From Bog-1198 sp963727045 (lineage in GTDB: Bacteria; Pseudomonadota; Gammaproteobacteria; Steroidobacterales; Steroidobacteraceae): a stretch of DNA of 64,000 bases. Each line of letters starts with the position of its first letter. Positions within the stretch are counted from its first letter, which is position 1. This document shows positions 42,606 through 51,765 of this stretch, piece by piece. Position numbers and translations under genes: made by a program. The stretch lies in contig CAVSES010000002.1 in the NCBI GenBank assembly GCA_963727045.1, positions 1,178,001 through 1,242,000 on the forward strand. Reading direction: 5' to 3'. A model generated the notes under the pieces. That model saw only the letters and a list, made by a program, of their open reading frames with translations. It had not been told where the DNA came from and did no database searches.

Positions 42606-43497
42606 CCCCCCGATCACGCTCACCGGCCTCGGCCGATGGCGGGATTTCCTCGAGCTCACCAAGCCCAGGGTCAGCCTGTTGATCGTTTTCACCGCGATCG
42701 TCGGCATGGTGTTGGCGTCGCCGGGATTGGTGCCGTTGCCCGCGCTGCTCTTCGGCACCCTCGGCATCGCGCTGGCGTCCGGATCCGCCGCCGCCTTCAA
42801 TCACGTTCTGGACCGGCGCATCGATGAGCAAATGGCGCGCACGCGCCGCAGGCCTTTGCCCACGGGGCACCTGCAGATGCGTCATGCGGTTGCCTTCGCG
42901 GCGTTGCTCGGGCTTCTCTCGATGTTGATCCTGGGACTCCTCGTCAACGCGCTCACGGCCGCGCTCACATTTTGCTCGTTGATTGGTTACGCCATGGTCT
43001 ACACGGTGTGGCTGAAGCGTGCAACGCCGCAGAACATCGTGATCGGCGGTGCCGCGGGCGCGGCGCCGCCGGTGTTGGGCTGGGCAGCCGTCACCAATAC
43101 GATCGATCCGCACGCGCTGCTCTTGTTCCTCATCATCTACACGTGGACGCCGCCGCACTTCTGGGCGCTGGCCATCGCTCGGCGCGACGACTACGCCAAG
43201 GTCGGGATTCCCATGTTGCCGGTGACTCACGGCATCGCTTACACGCGGCTGCAAATCGTGCTCTACACCATTCTTCTCGTCTTGAGCACGCTGTTGCCCT
43301 ATCTCACCGGCATGAGCGGATTCATCTATCTGGGCACGGCCATTTTGCTCAATGCCCGCTTTCTGTACTACGTCCTGGCCCTGCAGCGGGGACTCAAAGC
43401 CGATCTTCCGATTCGCACCTTCAGGTTTTCCATTACTTATCTCATGCTGTTGTTCGCAGCCCTGATTCTCGACCACTATTTCCTGTTCAAGGAATAG
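42586..43497 (+). CDS. ctaB: protoheme IX farnesyltransferase (heme O synthase)
   Basis: 303 residues, UbiA-superfamily membrane protein. LTKPRVSLLIVFTAIVGM, the Asp-rich NHVLDRRIDEQMARTRRRPL and IYTWTPPHFWALAIARRDDYAKVGIPM are characteristic. It farnesylates heme B to heme O, the substrate of ctaA just upstream. Start is GTG (MATLPDNPP). It ends the oxidase block. Confidence 0.94.
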   Translation: MATLPDNPPITLTGLGRWRDFLELTKPRVSLLIVFTAIVGMVLASPGLVPLPALLFGTLGIALASGSAAAFNHVLDRRIDEQMARTRRRPLPTGHLQMRHAVAFAALLGLLSMLILGLLVNALTAALTFCSLIGYAMVYTVWLKRATPQNIVIGGAAGAAPPVLGWAAVTNTIDPHALLLFLIIYTWTPPHFWALAIARRDDYAKVGIPMLPVTHGIAYTRLQIVLYTILLVLSTLLPYLTGMSGFIYLGTAILLNARFLYYVLALQRGLKADLPIRTFRFSITYLMLLFAALILDHYFLFKE

Positions 43498-43616
43498 CCG
43501 CACCGGGGCGCCGCATCAGCATCAGGCGCATAGATCGTCGGTAATCACGTATCGACGCCGTCTTTCACCCCGGCAACACTGACCCCCACTGATCTATTGG
43601 GATGAGGGGTGCGAAC

Positions 43617-45047
43617 ATGTTGGGATATCGTCGTTTGTTGCTTCAATCGCTGGGAGCCGGATTGTGCATCGCGCTGGCGGCCCCCGCTCCTGCAGTTCCA
43701 AGCTTCGCGCGCCAGACGGGCATGGCATGCGCCGCCTGTCACACGGTGTTTCCGGAACTCACCCCCTTCGGCCGCGAATTCAAGCTGAACGGCTACGTGC
43801 TCGACAACATCAAGCAGATCAAGGGAATCACCACGGAAAACCACGAGACGCTCTCCTTGAATGCGGTTCCGCCGGTGAGCGTGATGCTGCAGATCTCCTA
43901 CACGCACACGGGAAAGGCGCTGCCGGACAGCGGCGTGAGCGGCGCGTCGGCCAAGGACGGCGACATCTTGTTTCCGCAGCAGGCGAGCATCTTCTACGCC
44001 GGCAAGATCGCTGACAATTTCGGCGCCTTCGTGCAGCTCACCTACGACGGGGTCGCGGATGCCTTCGGATTCGACAACGCCGACATCCGCTACGCCCGTC
44101 ACTTTTCATTCGGCGGCGCGACCGACGACGCCAAGAAGCACGACGTGGTGGTCGGGGTGACCGTCAACGATGGACCCACCGTGCAGGACGTATGGAACAC
44201 CACCGTGGCATGGGGATTCCCCTTCGCGGGAAGCAGCGTCGCTCCGGGGTCGATCGCGGCCGCGGCTCTCGACGGCGGCATCGGCCAAAGTGCGGCGGGA
44301 CTGGGCGTGTACGCGTGGATCGACGACAGCATTTACGCGGAATTCTCCCTCTACGGAGCGGCACTGCGCGGGGGCACCCATCCGCTCGACAGCCAGCAGG
44401 CCAGCGTGGTCAATGGCGCGTCACCTTACTGGCGCTTCGCCTATGAGCGTCGGTGGGACCGCAACTCCCTGTCCGTGGGAACGTACGGCATCGTTGCGAA
44501 GGTCCACCCGGGCGGTGGTGCTGCGCTGCAAGGACCGGCCGACCGCTTCACCGATGTCGCGGGCGACCTGCAGTACCAGTTCATCGGTGAAGACCATCTG
44601 TTCACCGTGCTGGCGACCTACATTCACGAGAACCAGAAATTCGACGCCAGCTTCGCGGGCGGCGCGGGCGGCGGAGCGGCTAACCCGAGCGATACGCTGA
44701 AGACGATGAAATTGGTGGGCGAGTACAGTTATCAACGAACGATCGGCGGCTCGTTGGGCCTGTTCGACATCACGGGCAGCACCGATGCGGGGCGCTATCC
44801 GACTGCGGCAGTCGATCCGGCGGATCCAGCCTCCGTCGCGGTGGCGTATCTGGGAAGCGCCACCAACAAGCCGGACACCCGCGGATATATCGCGGAGGTC
44901 AACTATCTTCCCTGGCTGAACACGAAATTGCAGCTGCAGTACGTTCGCTACAACAAATTCAACGGCGGCAGCAACAACTACGACGGCTTTGGGCGCAACG
45001 CCTCGGACAATGACACGCTGTATCTGCTGGGCTGGATAAACTTCTAA
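43617..45047 (+). CDS. fused monoheme cytochrome c / outer-membrane porin (Cyc2-like)
   Basis: 476 residues from the ATG at 43617, which follows GAGGGG by seven bases (an ATG at 43602 lacks such a site). A signal peptide of about 26 residues precedes FARQTGMACAACHTVFPEL, with the single heme-c motif CAACH at 38-42. TPFGREFKLNGY follows. The remaining 400 residues are amphipathic, Gly/aromatic-rich beta strands ending with Phe (LYLLGWINF), as in outer-membrane barrels. This layout is that of the Cyc2 cytochrome-porin group; membership is inferred from layout and remembered sequence. It could pass electrons across the outer membrane. Confidence 0.75.
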   Translation: MLGYRRLLLQSLGAGLCIALAAPAPAVPSFARQTGMACAACHTVFPELTPFGREFKLNGYVLDNIKQIKGITTENHETLSLNAVPPVSVMLQISYTHTGKALPDSGVSGASAKDGDILFPQQASIFYAGKIADNFGAFVQLTYDGVADAFGFDNADIRYARHFSFGGATDDAKKHDVVVGVTVNDGPTVQDVWNTTVAWGFPFAGSSVAPGSIAAAALDGGIGQSAAGLGVYAWIDDSIYAEFSLYGAALRGGTHPLDSQQASVVNGASPYWRFAYERRWDRNSLSVGTYGIVAKVHPGGGAALQGPADRFTDVAGDLQYQFIGEDHLFTVLATYIHENQKFDASFAGGAGGGAANPSDTLKTMKLVGEYSYQRTIGGSLGLFDITGSTDAGRYPTAAVDPADPASVAVAYLGSATNKPDTRGYIAEVNYLPWLNTKLQLQYVRYNKFNGGSNNYDGFGRNASDNDTLYLLGWINF

Positions 45048-45073
45048 GGCGCCTGCGACGGACTGGAGCAAGT

Positions 45074-45700
45074 ATGAAACGCAACCGCTTGATTGTCTCG
45101 ATTGTGATCTCGGCCTTCTACGCCGGCAGCTTGGCCGCGGGCGCGGCCGAAAGTCCGGCACCGGCGGACAGCCCGCTCGAACGGACCGTGCAAACATGCG
45201 GCACCTGCCACGGCACGAACGGCCGCAGCGTGTCGCCCACGTTTCCGAACCTCGCGGCGCAGACGGCGCCGTACATCGAGGCGCAGCTCAAAGCGTTCAA
45301 GGATCAGACGCGTGCGGATCCCGATGCCCAGGCCTATATGTGGGGCATGGCCGCGCAGTTGAGCGACGCGCAAATCGGCGAGCTGGCCAACTATTTTTCC
45401 AAACAGCCTGCACCGGCGCCCGGCAAGTCAGGCGGCACGGCGATGATCGCCCGCGGCAAGCAGGTGTTCGAGGAGGGCGTGCCGGCGCGGCAGATACCGC
45501 CCTGCGCCTCATGCCACGGTTCGCACGCCGAGGGCATGGCCGGATTCCCGCGGCTTGCAGGGCAGCATGCACCCTATCTGTTGAAACAGATCCTGGTGAT
45601 TCAGAACGCACTGCGCAGCGCGCCGGTGATGCACGGTGTCGTCAAGGATCTGTCGAAGGACCAAATACAGGCGGTGGCCGCCTACCTCGAGTCGATCTAG
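45074..45700 (+). CDS. diheme cytochrome c (c4-like)
   Basis: 208 residues with a signal peptide (MKRNRLIVSIVISAFYAGSLAAGA) and two class I heme domains: CGTCH at 42-46 and CASCH at 144-148. Candidate Met ligands lie in MWGMAAQLSD and APVMHGVVKDLS. The twin-domain form matches cytochrome c4, a periplasmic donor to terminal oxidases. It follows the cytochrome-porin gene by 26 bases and converges on iorB. Confidence 0.88.
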   Translation: MKRNRLIVSIVISAFYAGSLAAGAAESPAPADSPLERTVQTCGTCHGTNGRSVSPTFPNLAAQTAPYIEAQLKAFKDQTRADPDAQAYMWGMAAQLSDAQIGELANYFSKQPAPAPGKSGGTAMIARGKQVFEEGVPARQIPPCASCHGSHAEGMAGFPRLAGQHAPYLLKQILVIQNALRSAPVMHGVVKDLSKDQIQAVAAYLESI

Positions 45701-45740
45701 CGCCGGCCGAAGGCTAACGCCGACGGAAGGCGCAGGCCGA

Positions 45741-47906
45741 TCAGGCGTTGACGAGCTTGTGCACGCCGACCGGCAATGAGCGCAGGCGCCTTCCGGTGGC
45801 GGCGAAGATCGCGTTGCAAACAGCAGGAGCGACCAACGGCACGGCGGCCTCGCCTATGCCGCCGGGCGCTTCGTCGCCCTCAACAAGATGCACGTCGATT
45901 TCCGGCATTTCGTTGCCGCGAAGCAGGCGATAGTTGTTGAAATTGGTCTGCTGCACGCGGCCGGCCGCGATGGTGACCTCTCCCCACAGGGCGGCCGACA
46001 GCCCGAAGACGATGCCGCTTTCGATTTGAGATTCGACGATCCGCGGATTGACCATTTGACCGCAATCGACGACGCAGACGATCTTGTGCACTTTGAGCTC
46101 GCCGCCCACGATCGATATTTCCGCCACCTGCGCGAGGTGGGTCGAATATCCCTCCATCAGTGCGATCCCCTGATGGCGCCCCGCCGGCGGCTTGCCCCAG
46201 GCGGCGCGCTCCGCGGCCAGTTCGAGCACGTGCTTCTGCCTCGGCTTTCTTGCGAGATGCTGCATGCGGAAATCGAGTGGGTTCTTTCCGGCGGCGGCGG
46301 CCATTTCATCCATGAAGCTCTCGATCACGAAACAGTTGGGCGCATGGCTCACTGAGCGCATGTAGCCCACGTCGATGCCGATTTCCTGGCGCGAGTAGCT
46401 CACCGCGAGATTCGGAACGTCGTAAAGGTTGTTGACCGCGGCCTCGATGACGGAGTCGTCGACTCCTTTGACCGGCGGAAACATGCGCGCGGTGATCGAC
46501 GGACTGGTGATGTGCAGTTTCCAGGCGACCAGTTTCCCCGACGCGTCGAGTCCGCCGCTCACCTCTTCATACGCAGGCGGGCGGTAGGTGTCGTGGGTCA
46601 TGTCGTCTTCGCGCGTCCAGATGACTTTGACGGGCACTCCAAGCGCCTTAGACGCCTCGACCGCCGCGGGAATGAAATCGACGTCCAATCGTCGGCCGAA
46701 GCCGCCGCCGATCAGCGTGGTGTGGACCCGCACCTGGGCGGGCGCGAGTCCCGCCGCCGTCGCGGCGGTGGCCTGCGCCACTTGTTGAACCTGCGTGCCC
46801 ACATATAGATCGCAGCCGCCGGCCTTGACGTCCGCGGTGCAATTCATCGGCTCCATGGTCGCATGCGCCAGCAGCGGCACATAGTATTCGGCGCTCAAGC
46901 GTTGCTTCGCCGATTCGAGTGCCGCCGACGCATCGCCATCGCTGCGCGCCGTCAGTCCGGCGCCCGCCGCGGCGGTGTTCTTCAGCAGCGAGCGGATGGC
47001 GGCATTGTCGAGCCGAGCGTTCTCGCCCGGATCCCATGTGATCGCAAGCGCCCTGCGGGCCTTCAGGGCCTGCCAGAAATGATCGGCCACCACCGCCACC
47101 CCGCCGGTGGTGATCAGCACCTTGCGCACTCCCGGCATCTTTTCGGCGGCCCGCGAGTCGAGCGACTTCAGTTTGCCGCCCAGCACCGGACACTGGGCCA
47201 GCGCCGCGTGCAGCATCCCGGGCAGTTTGACGTCGAGGCCGAATTCAGCGCTGCCATCGACCTTCCCGGGTGTATCGAGCCGCGGGCGCGATTTGCCGAT
47301 GATTTGAAAATCGGCCTTGGACTTCAACTTCACGTCCTTCGGCAAAGGCAGCTTCGCGGCCGAGTCGGCCAGTTCGCCGTAACTCAGCGTCTTGCCTTCG
47401 GCATTGACGATCGTGCCATTCCTTGCATGACACTGCGACGGATCGACGCGCCAGCGCTTGGCCGCTGCGGCGGTGAGCATCGTGCGCGCGGTGGCGCCGG
47501 CCATTCGCAGTTTGTCCCATGCGTCCTGCACGCTGTTGCTGGTGCCGGTGACCTGGCCGCCATTTCCGGGATTGACATAGGCATCACCCACCGGCGCGGC
47601 TTCGATTCGAATCGCGTCAAGATCGATGTCGAGCTCCTCAGCGAGCAGCATCGGCAGGGCGGTATAGACGCCCTGGCCCATCTCGGATCGATCGACGATG
47701 ATGGTTATCGAGTTGTCGCGGCTTATTTTCAGCCACGCATTCAATGGAGCTCCTGACTTGCCTTCGCCGGATGCCGCGACGGTGGCCGCCGCCGCGGAGA
47801 ACTTCCGCCCCGGGCCGGGAAGCGCCAGGGCCAATATCAGGCCGCCGCCGACGGCGGCCGTCGCGCTCAAGAATTCGCGCCGGCTCGGATCGGTGATCCG
47901 GCTCAC
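45741..47906 (-). CDS. molybdopterin-dependent dehydrogenase large subunit (IorB-like)
   Basis: 721 residues. The N-terminus carries a Tat-type signal (RREFLSATAAVGGGLILALALP), so the enzyme is probably exported folded. The xanthine-oxidase-family fold shows GQGVYTALPMLLAEEL, IGGGFGRRLDVDF and the C-terminal GGIGEAAVPLVAPAVCNAIF, with the expected catalytic Glu. The two-part arrangement with a small 2Fe-2S subunit and no FAD subunit matches isoquinoline 1-oxidoreductase and related aldehyde dehydrogenases. The substrate is unknown; an aldehyde or N-heterocycle is likely. GTG start shares GTGA with iorA. Confidence 0.88.
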   Translation of the reverse strand: MSRITDPSRREFLSATAAVGGGLILALALPGPGRKFSAAAATVAASGEGKSGAPLNAWLKISRDNSITIIVDRSEMGQGVYTALPMLLAEELDIDLDAIRIEAAPVGDAYVNPGNGGQVTGTSNSVQDAWDKLRMAGATARTMLTAAAAKRWRVDPSQCHARNGTIVNAEGKTLSYGELADSAAKLPLPKDVKLKSKADFQIIGKSRPRLDTPGKVDGSAEFGLDVKLPGMLHAALAQCPVLGGKLKSLDSRAAEKMPGVRKVLITTGGVAVVADHFWQALKARRALAITWDPGENARLDNAAIRSLLKNTAAAGAGLTARSDGDASAALESAKQRLSAEYYVPLLAHATMEPMNCTADVKAGGCDLYVGTQVQQVAQATAATAAGLAPAQVRVHTTLIGGGFGRRLDVDFIPAAVEASKALGVPVKVIWTREDDMTHDTYRPPAYEEVSGGLDASGKLVAWKLHITSPSITARMFPPVKGVDDSVIEAAVNNLYDVPNLAVSYSRQEIGIDVGYMRSVSHAPNCFVIESFMDEMAAAAGKNPLDFRMQHLARKPRQKHVLELAAERAAWGKPPAGRHQGIALMEGYSTHLAQVAEISIVGGELKVHKIVCVVDCGQMVNPRIVESQIESGIVFGLSAALWGEVTIAAGRVQQTNFNNYRLLRGNEMPEIDVHLVEGDEAPGGIGEAAVPLVAPAVCNAIFAATGRRLRSLPVGVHKLVNA

Positions 47907-48373
47907 TTCGCCGCACCCGTCTCGAGAAATTCTGCGGCGCGGTGAATCGCCCTGCGGATTCTCGGGTAGGTGCCGCAGCGGCAAATGTTGCCCGACATGG
48001 CCGCATCGATATCGGCGTCGGTGGGTTTTGGATTGGCCTCGAGCAGCGCCGCAGCGGACATGATTTGTCCGGACTGGCAATAACCGCACTGGGGTACGTC
48101 GATCTCGAGCCACGCCCTTTGCACGGCGTGGCTGCGATCCGGGGAAAGTCCTTCAATCGTCGTAACGGACTTGCCGGCTGCGGCGCTCAAGGGGAGCACG
48201 CAGGAACGTGTGGGAGCACCGTCGACGTGCACGGTGCATGCGCCGCACAAAGCCATGCCGCAGCCGAATTTCGTACCTGTCATTCCGAGGTGATCGCGAA
48301 GCACCCAGAGAAGCGGCGTATCCGGCTCGGCATCGACGTTAACCATTTGATTATTTAGGGTAATTGTTGTCAT
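47903..48373 (-). CDS. 2Fe-2S small subunit of the molybdenum dehydrogenase (IorA-like)
   Basis: 156 residues. The plant-type 2Fe-2S cluster is held by Cys38, 43, 46 and 58 (CGMALCGACTVHVDG...SC). The second cluster is in CGYCQSGQIM and CRCGTYPRI. It passes electrons from the molybdenum centre of the large subunit. The start at 48373 (MTTITLNN) is five codons inside the open frame. It lies first in the two-gene operon; no cytochrome subunit follows. Confidence 0.9.
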   Translation of the reverse strand: MTTITLNNQMVNVDAEPDTPLLWVLRDHLGMTGTKFGCGMALCGACTVHVDGAPTRSCVLPLSAAAGKSVTTIEGLSPDRSHAVQRAWLEIDVPQCGYCQSGQIMSAAALLEANPKPTDADIDAAMSGNICRCGTYPRIRRAIHRAAEFLETGAAK

Positions 48374-48508
48374 TGCGCTTCCGTACACCAGCCGCTCGGA
48401 AGTGCAATGGTACGCGTGTCCGCCATTTTTTTGCAGGTGACGGAGCCGGCGGCGCGCAAGCGGGCCGGCGCGCTCGGTTCGCGCCGGGTCGGATGTTAGG
48501 ATGGCGCG

Positions 48509-49574
48509 ATGCCGACCTCTTCGAGCTTCTATCCGCGCATCTTTGCGCTCATCGTGGCTGCTGTACTAGGTTATGCGCTCATCTTGATCTTCGTGCCGTT
48601 CCTGGGTCCCATGACCTGGGCGGCCTTTCTGGCGTTCTTGCTCTACCCGGTGAATCTTCGCTTGCGCCGCCGCTTGTCGGGCAAGGGACGGGCCGCCGGC
48701 CTACTGACCGTGCTGGCGCCGGTCACCATCCTGCTGCCGTTGAGCGCGCTGTCGATCGACTTCGTGGCGCAGATTTCGGTACTGATGCAAAAGGTCCAGC
48801 AATCCGCGGCGGAACTCGACATCAAGTCGCTGTCCGACCTTCAAGCATTTCCCTGGATCGCACGCGTCAATGTCTGGTTGGAGGCGCACGCGGGCATTTC
48901 CGCCGAGCAGGCCCAATCCTGGCTGGTTTCGGGCTCCCGCCAGGTTTTGCAGCGCGCCGCGAGCGCGGGCGGCGGGTTCTTTCTGGGCGCATTGGGCTCG
49001 CTGTTTGGATTCGCGATCATGTTGTTTCTGCTCTTCTTTTTCTTGCGCGACGGCGACGTCATGCTGGCCCGCGGGCGACGTCTGATTCCCCTCGACGAGG
49101 TACGCAAAGAGCGGCTGTTCCGGCAATTGAGCGGTGTCACCCGCGCCATCGTCATCGGCACCAGCGTGACCGCCTTGATGCAGGGGATCTTGATCGGTGT
49201 CGGGTTTACGATTGCCTCGCTTCCCTCGCCGGTGGTGTTCGGCGTCCTGGCCGCGCTCTTGTCGCATGCTGCCCGTGGGCGGGGCCGCGCTCGTTTGGGG
49301 CCCGGCGGTGATCTGGCTGTTCTTCGCCGGCCGCTGGGGCTTCGCAATATTCTTGCTCGCGTGGGGCATTCTCCTCAGCGGTCTCGACAACGTCTTGAGG
49401 CCAGTCCTCATTTCCGGCCGGGCAAAGATTTCCGCGTTGGCCGTGTTCATCGGTGTTCTCGGAGGAATTCCCGCCTTCGGACCCATCGGAATCATTGCCG
49501 GGCCGGTGGTGCTGTCCCTGGCGCTCGCTCTGATCGAGTTCGCCGAGGAAAGCCGTCCGCGAAAAGTTTCCTAA
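48509..49574 (+). pseudogene. AI-2E family transporter, frameshifted
   Basis: The first frame gives MPTSSSFYPRIFALIVAAVLGYALILIFVPFLGPMTW through VVFGVLAALLS, a normal AI-2E/PerM-like membrane protein with about seven of eight helices. At about 49265 one extra base (TCG C ATG CTG CCC) shifts the frame. The true C-terminus continues in the +1 frame as MLPVGGAALVWGPAVIWLFF...GGIPAFGPIGIIAGPVVLSL and ends at 49574. The original frame runs on into nonsense to 49615. It is either a recent pseudogene or an assembly error. AGGAT precedes the ATG. Confidence 0.8.
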
Positions 49575-49592
49575 AGTACAATCCGCGCCCTG

Positions 49593-51758
49593 ATGGACGT
49601 ATCTCACCTTCTTGACGGGCTGAACGACAACCAGAGACGGGCAGTGGCCTCGCCTCTGGGCCCCGCCTTGGTCCTGGCCGGCGCCGGCAGCGGCAAGACC
49701 CGCGTGTTGGTGCACCGGGTTGCGTGGTTGATTCAGGTCGAGGGGGTCTCGCCGAACAGCATCCTTGCGGTCACGTTCACCAACAAGGCGGCGGCGGAAA
49801 TGCGCAGCCGCATCGAGACGTTGCTGGGGTTGCCGAGTGGCGCCATGTGGCTCGGCACGTTTCATGGACTGGCCCATCGGCTGCTGCGAATCCACTGGCG
49901 CGAGGCGGGTCTTCCGCAAAGCTTCCAGATTCTGGACTCCGAGGATCAGGCGCGGGTTCTGCGCAAGGTGCTGAAGGCCCTGGATCTGGACGAGACGCGC
50001 TGGATCCCGCGCGAGATCCTATGGTTCATCAATGCACAAAAGGACGAGGGGCATCGACCCAAGCACATCAAGGACGACGGCGATCCGACCCGCCGGCAGC
50101 TGATCAAAATCTATCAGGCCTACGAAGACGCGTGCCAGCGCGCGGGAGTCGTGGACTTCGCCGAGCTGTTGCTGCGCGCCTATGAATTGTGGCGCGACGA
50201 TCCGTCCTTGCTGCAGCACTACCGCACGCGCTTCCGCCATGTGCTGGTCGATGAATTCCAGGACACCAATGCGATTCAGTACAAGTGGCTGATGCTGCTC
50301 GCCGGGCCCTCCGGCCTGCCGTTCGTCGTGGGCGACGACGATCAATCCATCTATCGCTGGCGCGGCGCGCGGGTCGAGAATCTGCAGCAGTTCCGGCGCG
50401 ACTTTCCGCAGGCCGTGCTCTACAAACTGGAGCAGAATTATCGGTCGACCGGCACCATCTTGAAGGCGGCGAATGCATTGATTTCCAACAACGCCGGCCG
50501 GCTGGGCAAGACGCTGTGGACCAGCGGCGAGGATGGTGAACGCGTCAAGCTTTATGCGGCCTTCAATGAGCGCGATGAGGCCGACTTCGTGGTGAATCGC
50601 ATCCGCGAATGGGTCGCTCACGGCGGTGCGCGGCGCGAAGCCGCCGTGCTGTACCGCTCGAATGCTCAATCGCGCGTCTTTGAGGAGGCTTTTCTCAACG
50701 CGCGCATGCCATACCGCGTGTACGGCGGATTGCGCTTCTTCGAGCGCGCCGAAATCAAGGACGCGCTTGCCTATCTTCGTCTCGTCGCGAGCCGCGCCGA
50801 CGACACATCCTTCGAGCGCGTGGTGAATCTGCCGGTCCGCGGCATCGGCGCCAAGACGATGGATAGCGTGCGTGAGTTTGCGAGGGGGCACGCGACCTCC
50901 CTGTGGAACGGCGCGCTCGCCAGCGTGCATGGCGGGCTGCCGCAAAGGGCGGCGTCGGCGCTGCAGTCCTTCCTGGAATTGATCGACAAGCTGGCGCGCG
51001 AGGTTCAGGGCTTGGAACTGCACGAGCAGGTCGATCACGTCATTCAGATGAGCGGCCTCATCGAGCATTTCAAGAAGGAAAAGGGCGAGCGGGGTGAGGG
51101 GCGAATCGAGAACCTGCTCGAGCTCGTCAGTGCGGCGCGGGGCTTCTCGCCGGAGACCGATGCCGAGTCCGAATTATCGCCGCTCGAATCCTTCCTCGCG
51201 CATGCGGTTCTCGAATCCGGCGAAGGCCAGGCGGACCCCTACGACGATTGTGTGCAGATGATGACGCTGCACTCGGCCAAAGGGCTGGAGTTTCCCGTCG
51301 TCTTTCTGGCGGGCATGGAGGACGGCCTGTTCCCGCATCAGCGCTCGGTCGCGGATTTGGCCGGCCTTGAAGAGGAGCGCCGGCTTTGCTATGTGGGTGC
51401 GACCCGGGCGATGCGCCAGCTGTACATCACTTATGCCGAACAGCGCCGCCTCTATGGCGTGGACACCTACGGTCAGCCCTCACGGTTCATCGGCGAGCTG
51501 CCGTCCGAGCTGGTCGAGGAGATTCGGCCGCGGCTGCAGGTCTCCCGGCCTGTATTCGTCAAGCGCAGCCCGAGTCTCGAGGAAGCGCCCGCCGCCGGAA
51601 TGCGAATGGGCAGCCGCGTGCGGCATTCGAAATTCGGCGACGGGGTGGTGCTCAATTTCGAAGGCAATGGACCGCATGCCCGCATCCAGGTCAATTTCGA
51701 GAGACAGGGTACGAAGTGGTTGATGCTCTCGTACGCCAATCTCGTTCGTGTAGAGTAA
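49593..51758 (+). CDS. uvrD: DNA helicase II UvrD
   Basis: SF1 3'-5' helicase for mismatch and excision repair, 721 residues. It begins MDVSHLLDGLNDNQRRAVASPLG with Walker A LAGAGSGKTRVLVHR. Other motifs are VLVDEFQDTNAIQYKWL (motif II), VVGDDDQSIYRWRGA (III), LEQNYRSTGTIL (IV), TLHSAKGLEFPVVFLAG (V) and ERRLCYVGATRAMRQLYIT (VI). The Tudor-like C-terminus (GSRVRHSKFGDGVVLNFEG) binds RNA polymerase in E. coli. It lies 18 bases after the AI-2E remnant. Confidence 0.96.
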   Translation: MDVSHLLDGLNDNQRRAVASPLGPALVLAGAGSGKTRVLVHRVAWLIQVEGVSPNSILAVTFTNKAAAEMRSRIETLLGLPSGAMWLGTFHGLAHRLLRIHWREAGLPQSFQILDSEDQARVLRKVLKALDLDETRWIPREILWFINAQKDEGHRPKHIKDDGDPTRRQLIKIYQAYEDACQRAGVVDFAELLLRAYELWRDDPSLLQHYRTRFRHVLVDEFQDTNAIQYKWLMLLAGPSGLPFVVGDDDQSIYRWRGARVENLQQFRRDFPQAVLYKLEQNYRSTGTILKAANALISNNAGRLGKTLWTSGEDGERVKLYAAFNERDEADFVVNRIREWVAHGGARREAAVLYRSNAQSRVFEEAFLNARMPYRVYGGLRFFERAEIKDALAYLRLVASRADDTSFERVVNLPVRGIGAKTMDSVREFARGHATSLWNGALASVHGGLPQRAASALQSFLELIDKLAREVQGLELHEQVDHVIQMSGLIEHFKKEKGERGEGRIENLLELVSAARGFSPETDAESELSPLESFLAHAVLESGEGQADPYDDCVQMMTLHSAKGLEFPVVFLAGMEDGLFPHQRSVADLAGLEEERRLCYVGATRAMRQLYITYAEQRRLYGVDTYGQPSRFIGELPSELVEEIRPRLQVSRPVFVKRSPSLEEAPAAGMRMGSRVRHSKFGDGVVLNFEGNGPHARIQVNFERQGTKWLMLSYANLVRVE

Positions 51759-51765
51759 CCAAGCC

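Noticed and set aside
49265..49615. Continuation of the AI-2E frame to 49615 as a real C-terminus
   Set aside because: After 49265 the original frame reads Arg/Gly-rich sequence with no membrane helices, while the +1 frame gives the conserved AI-2E C-terminus.
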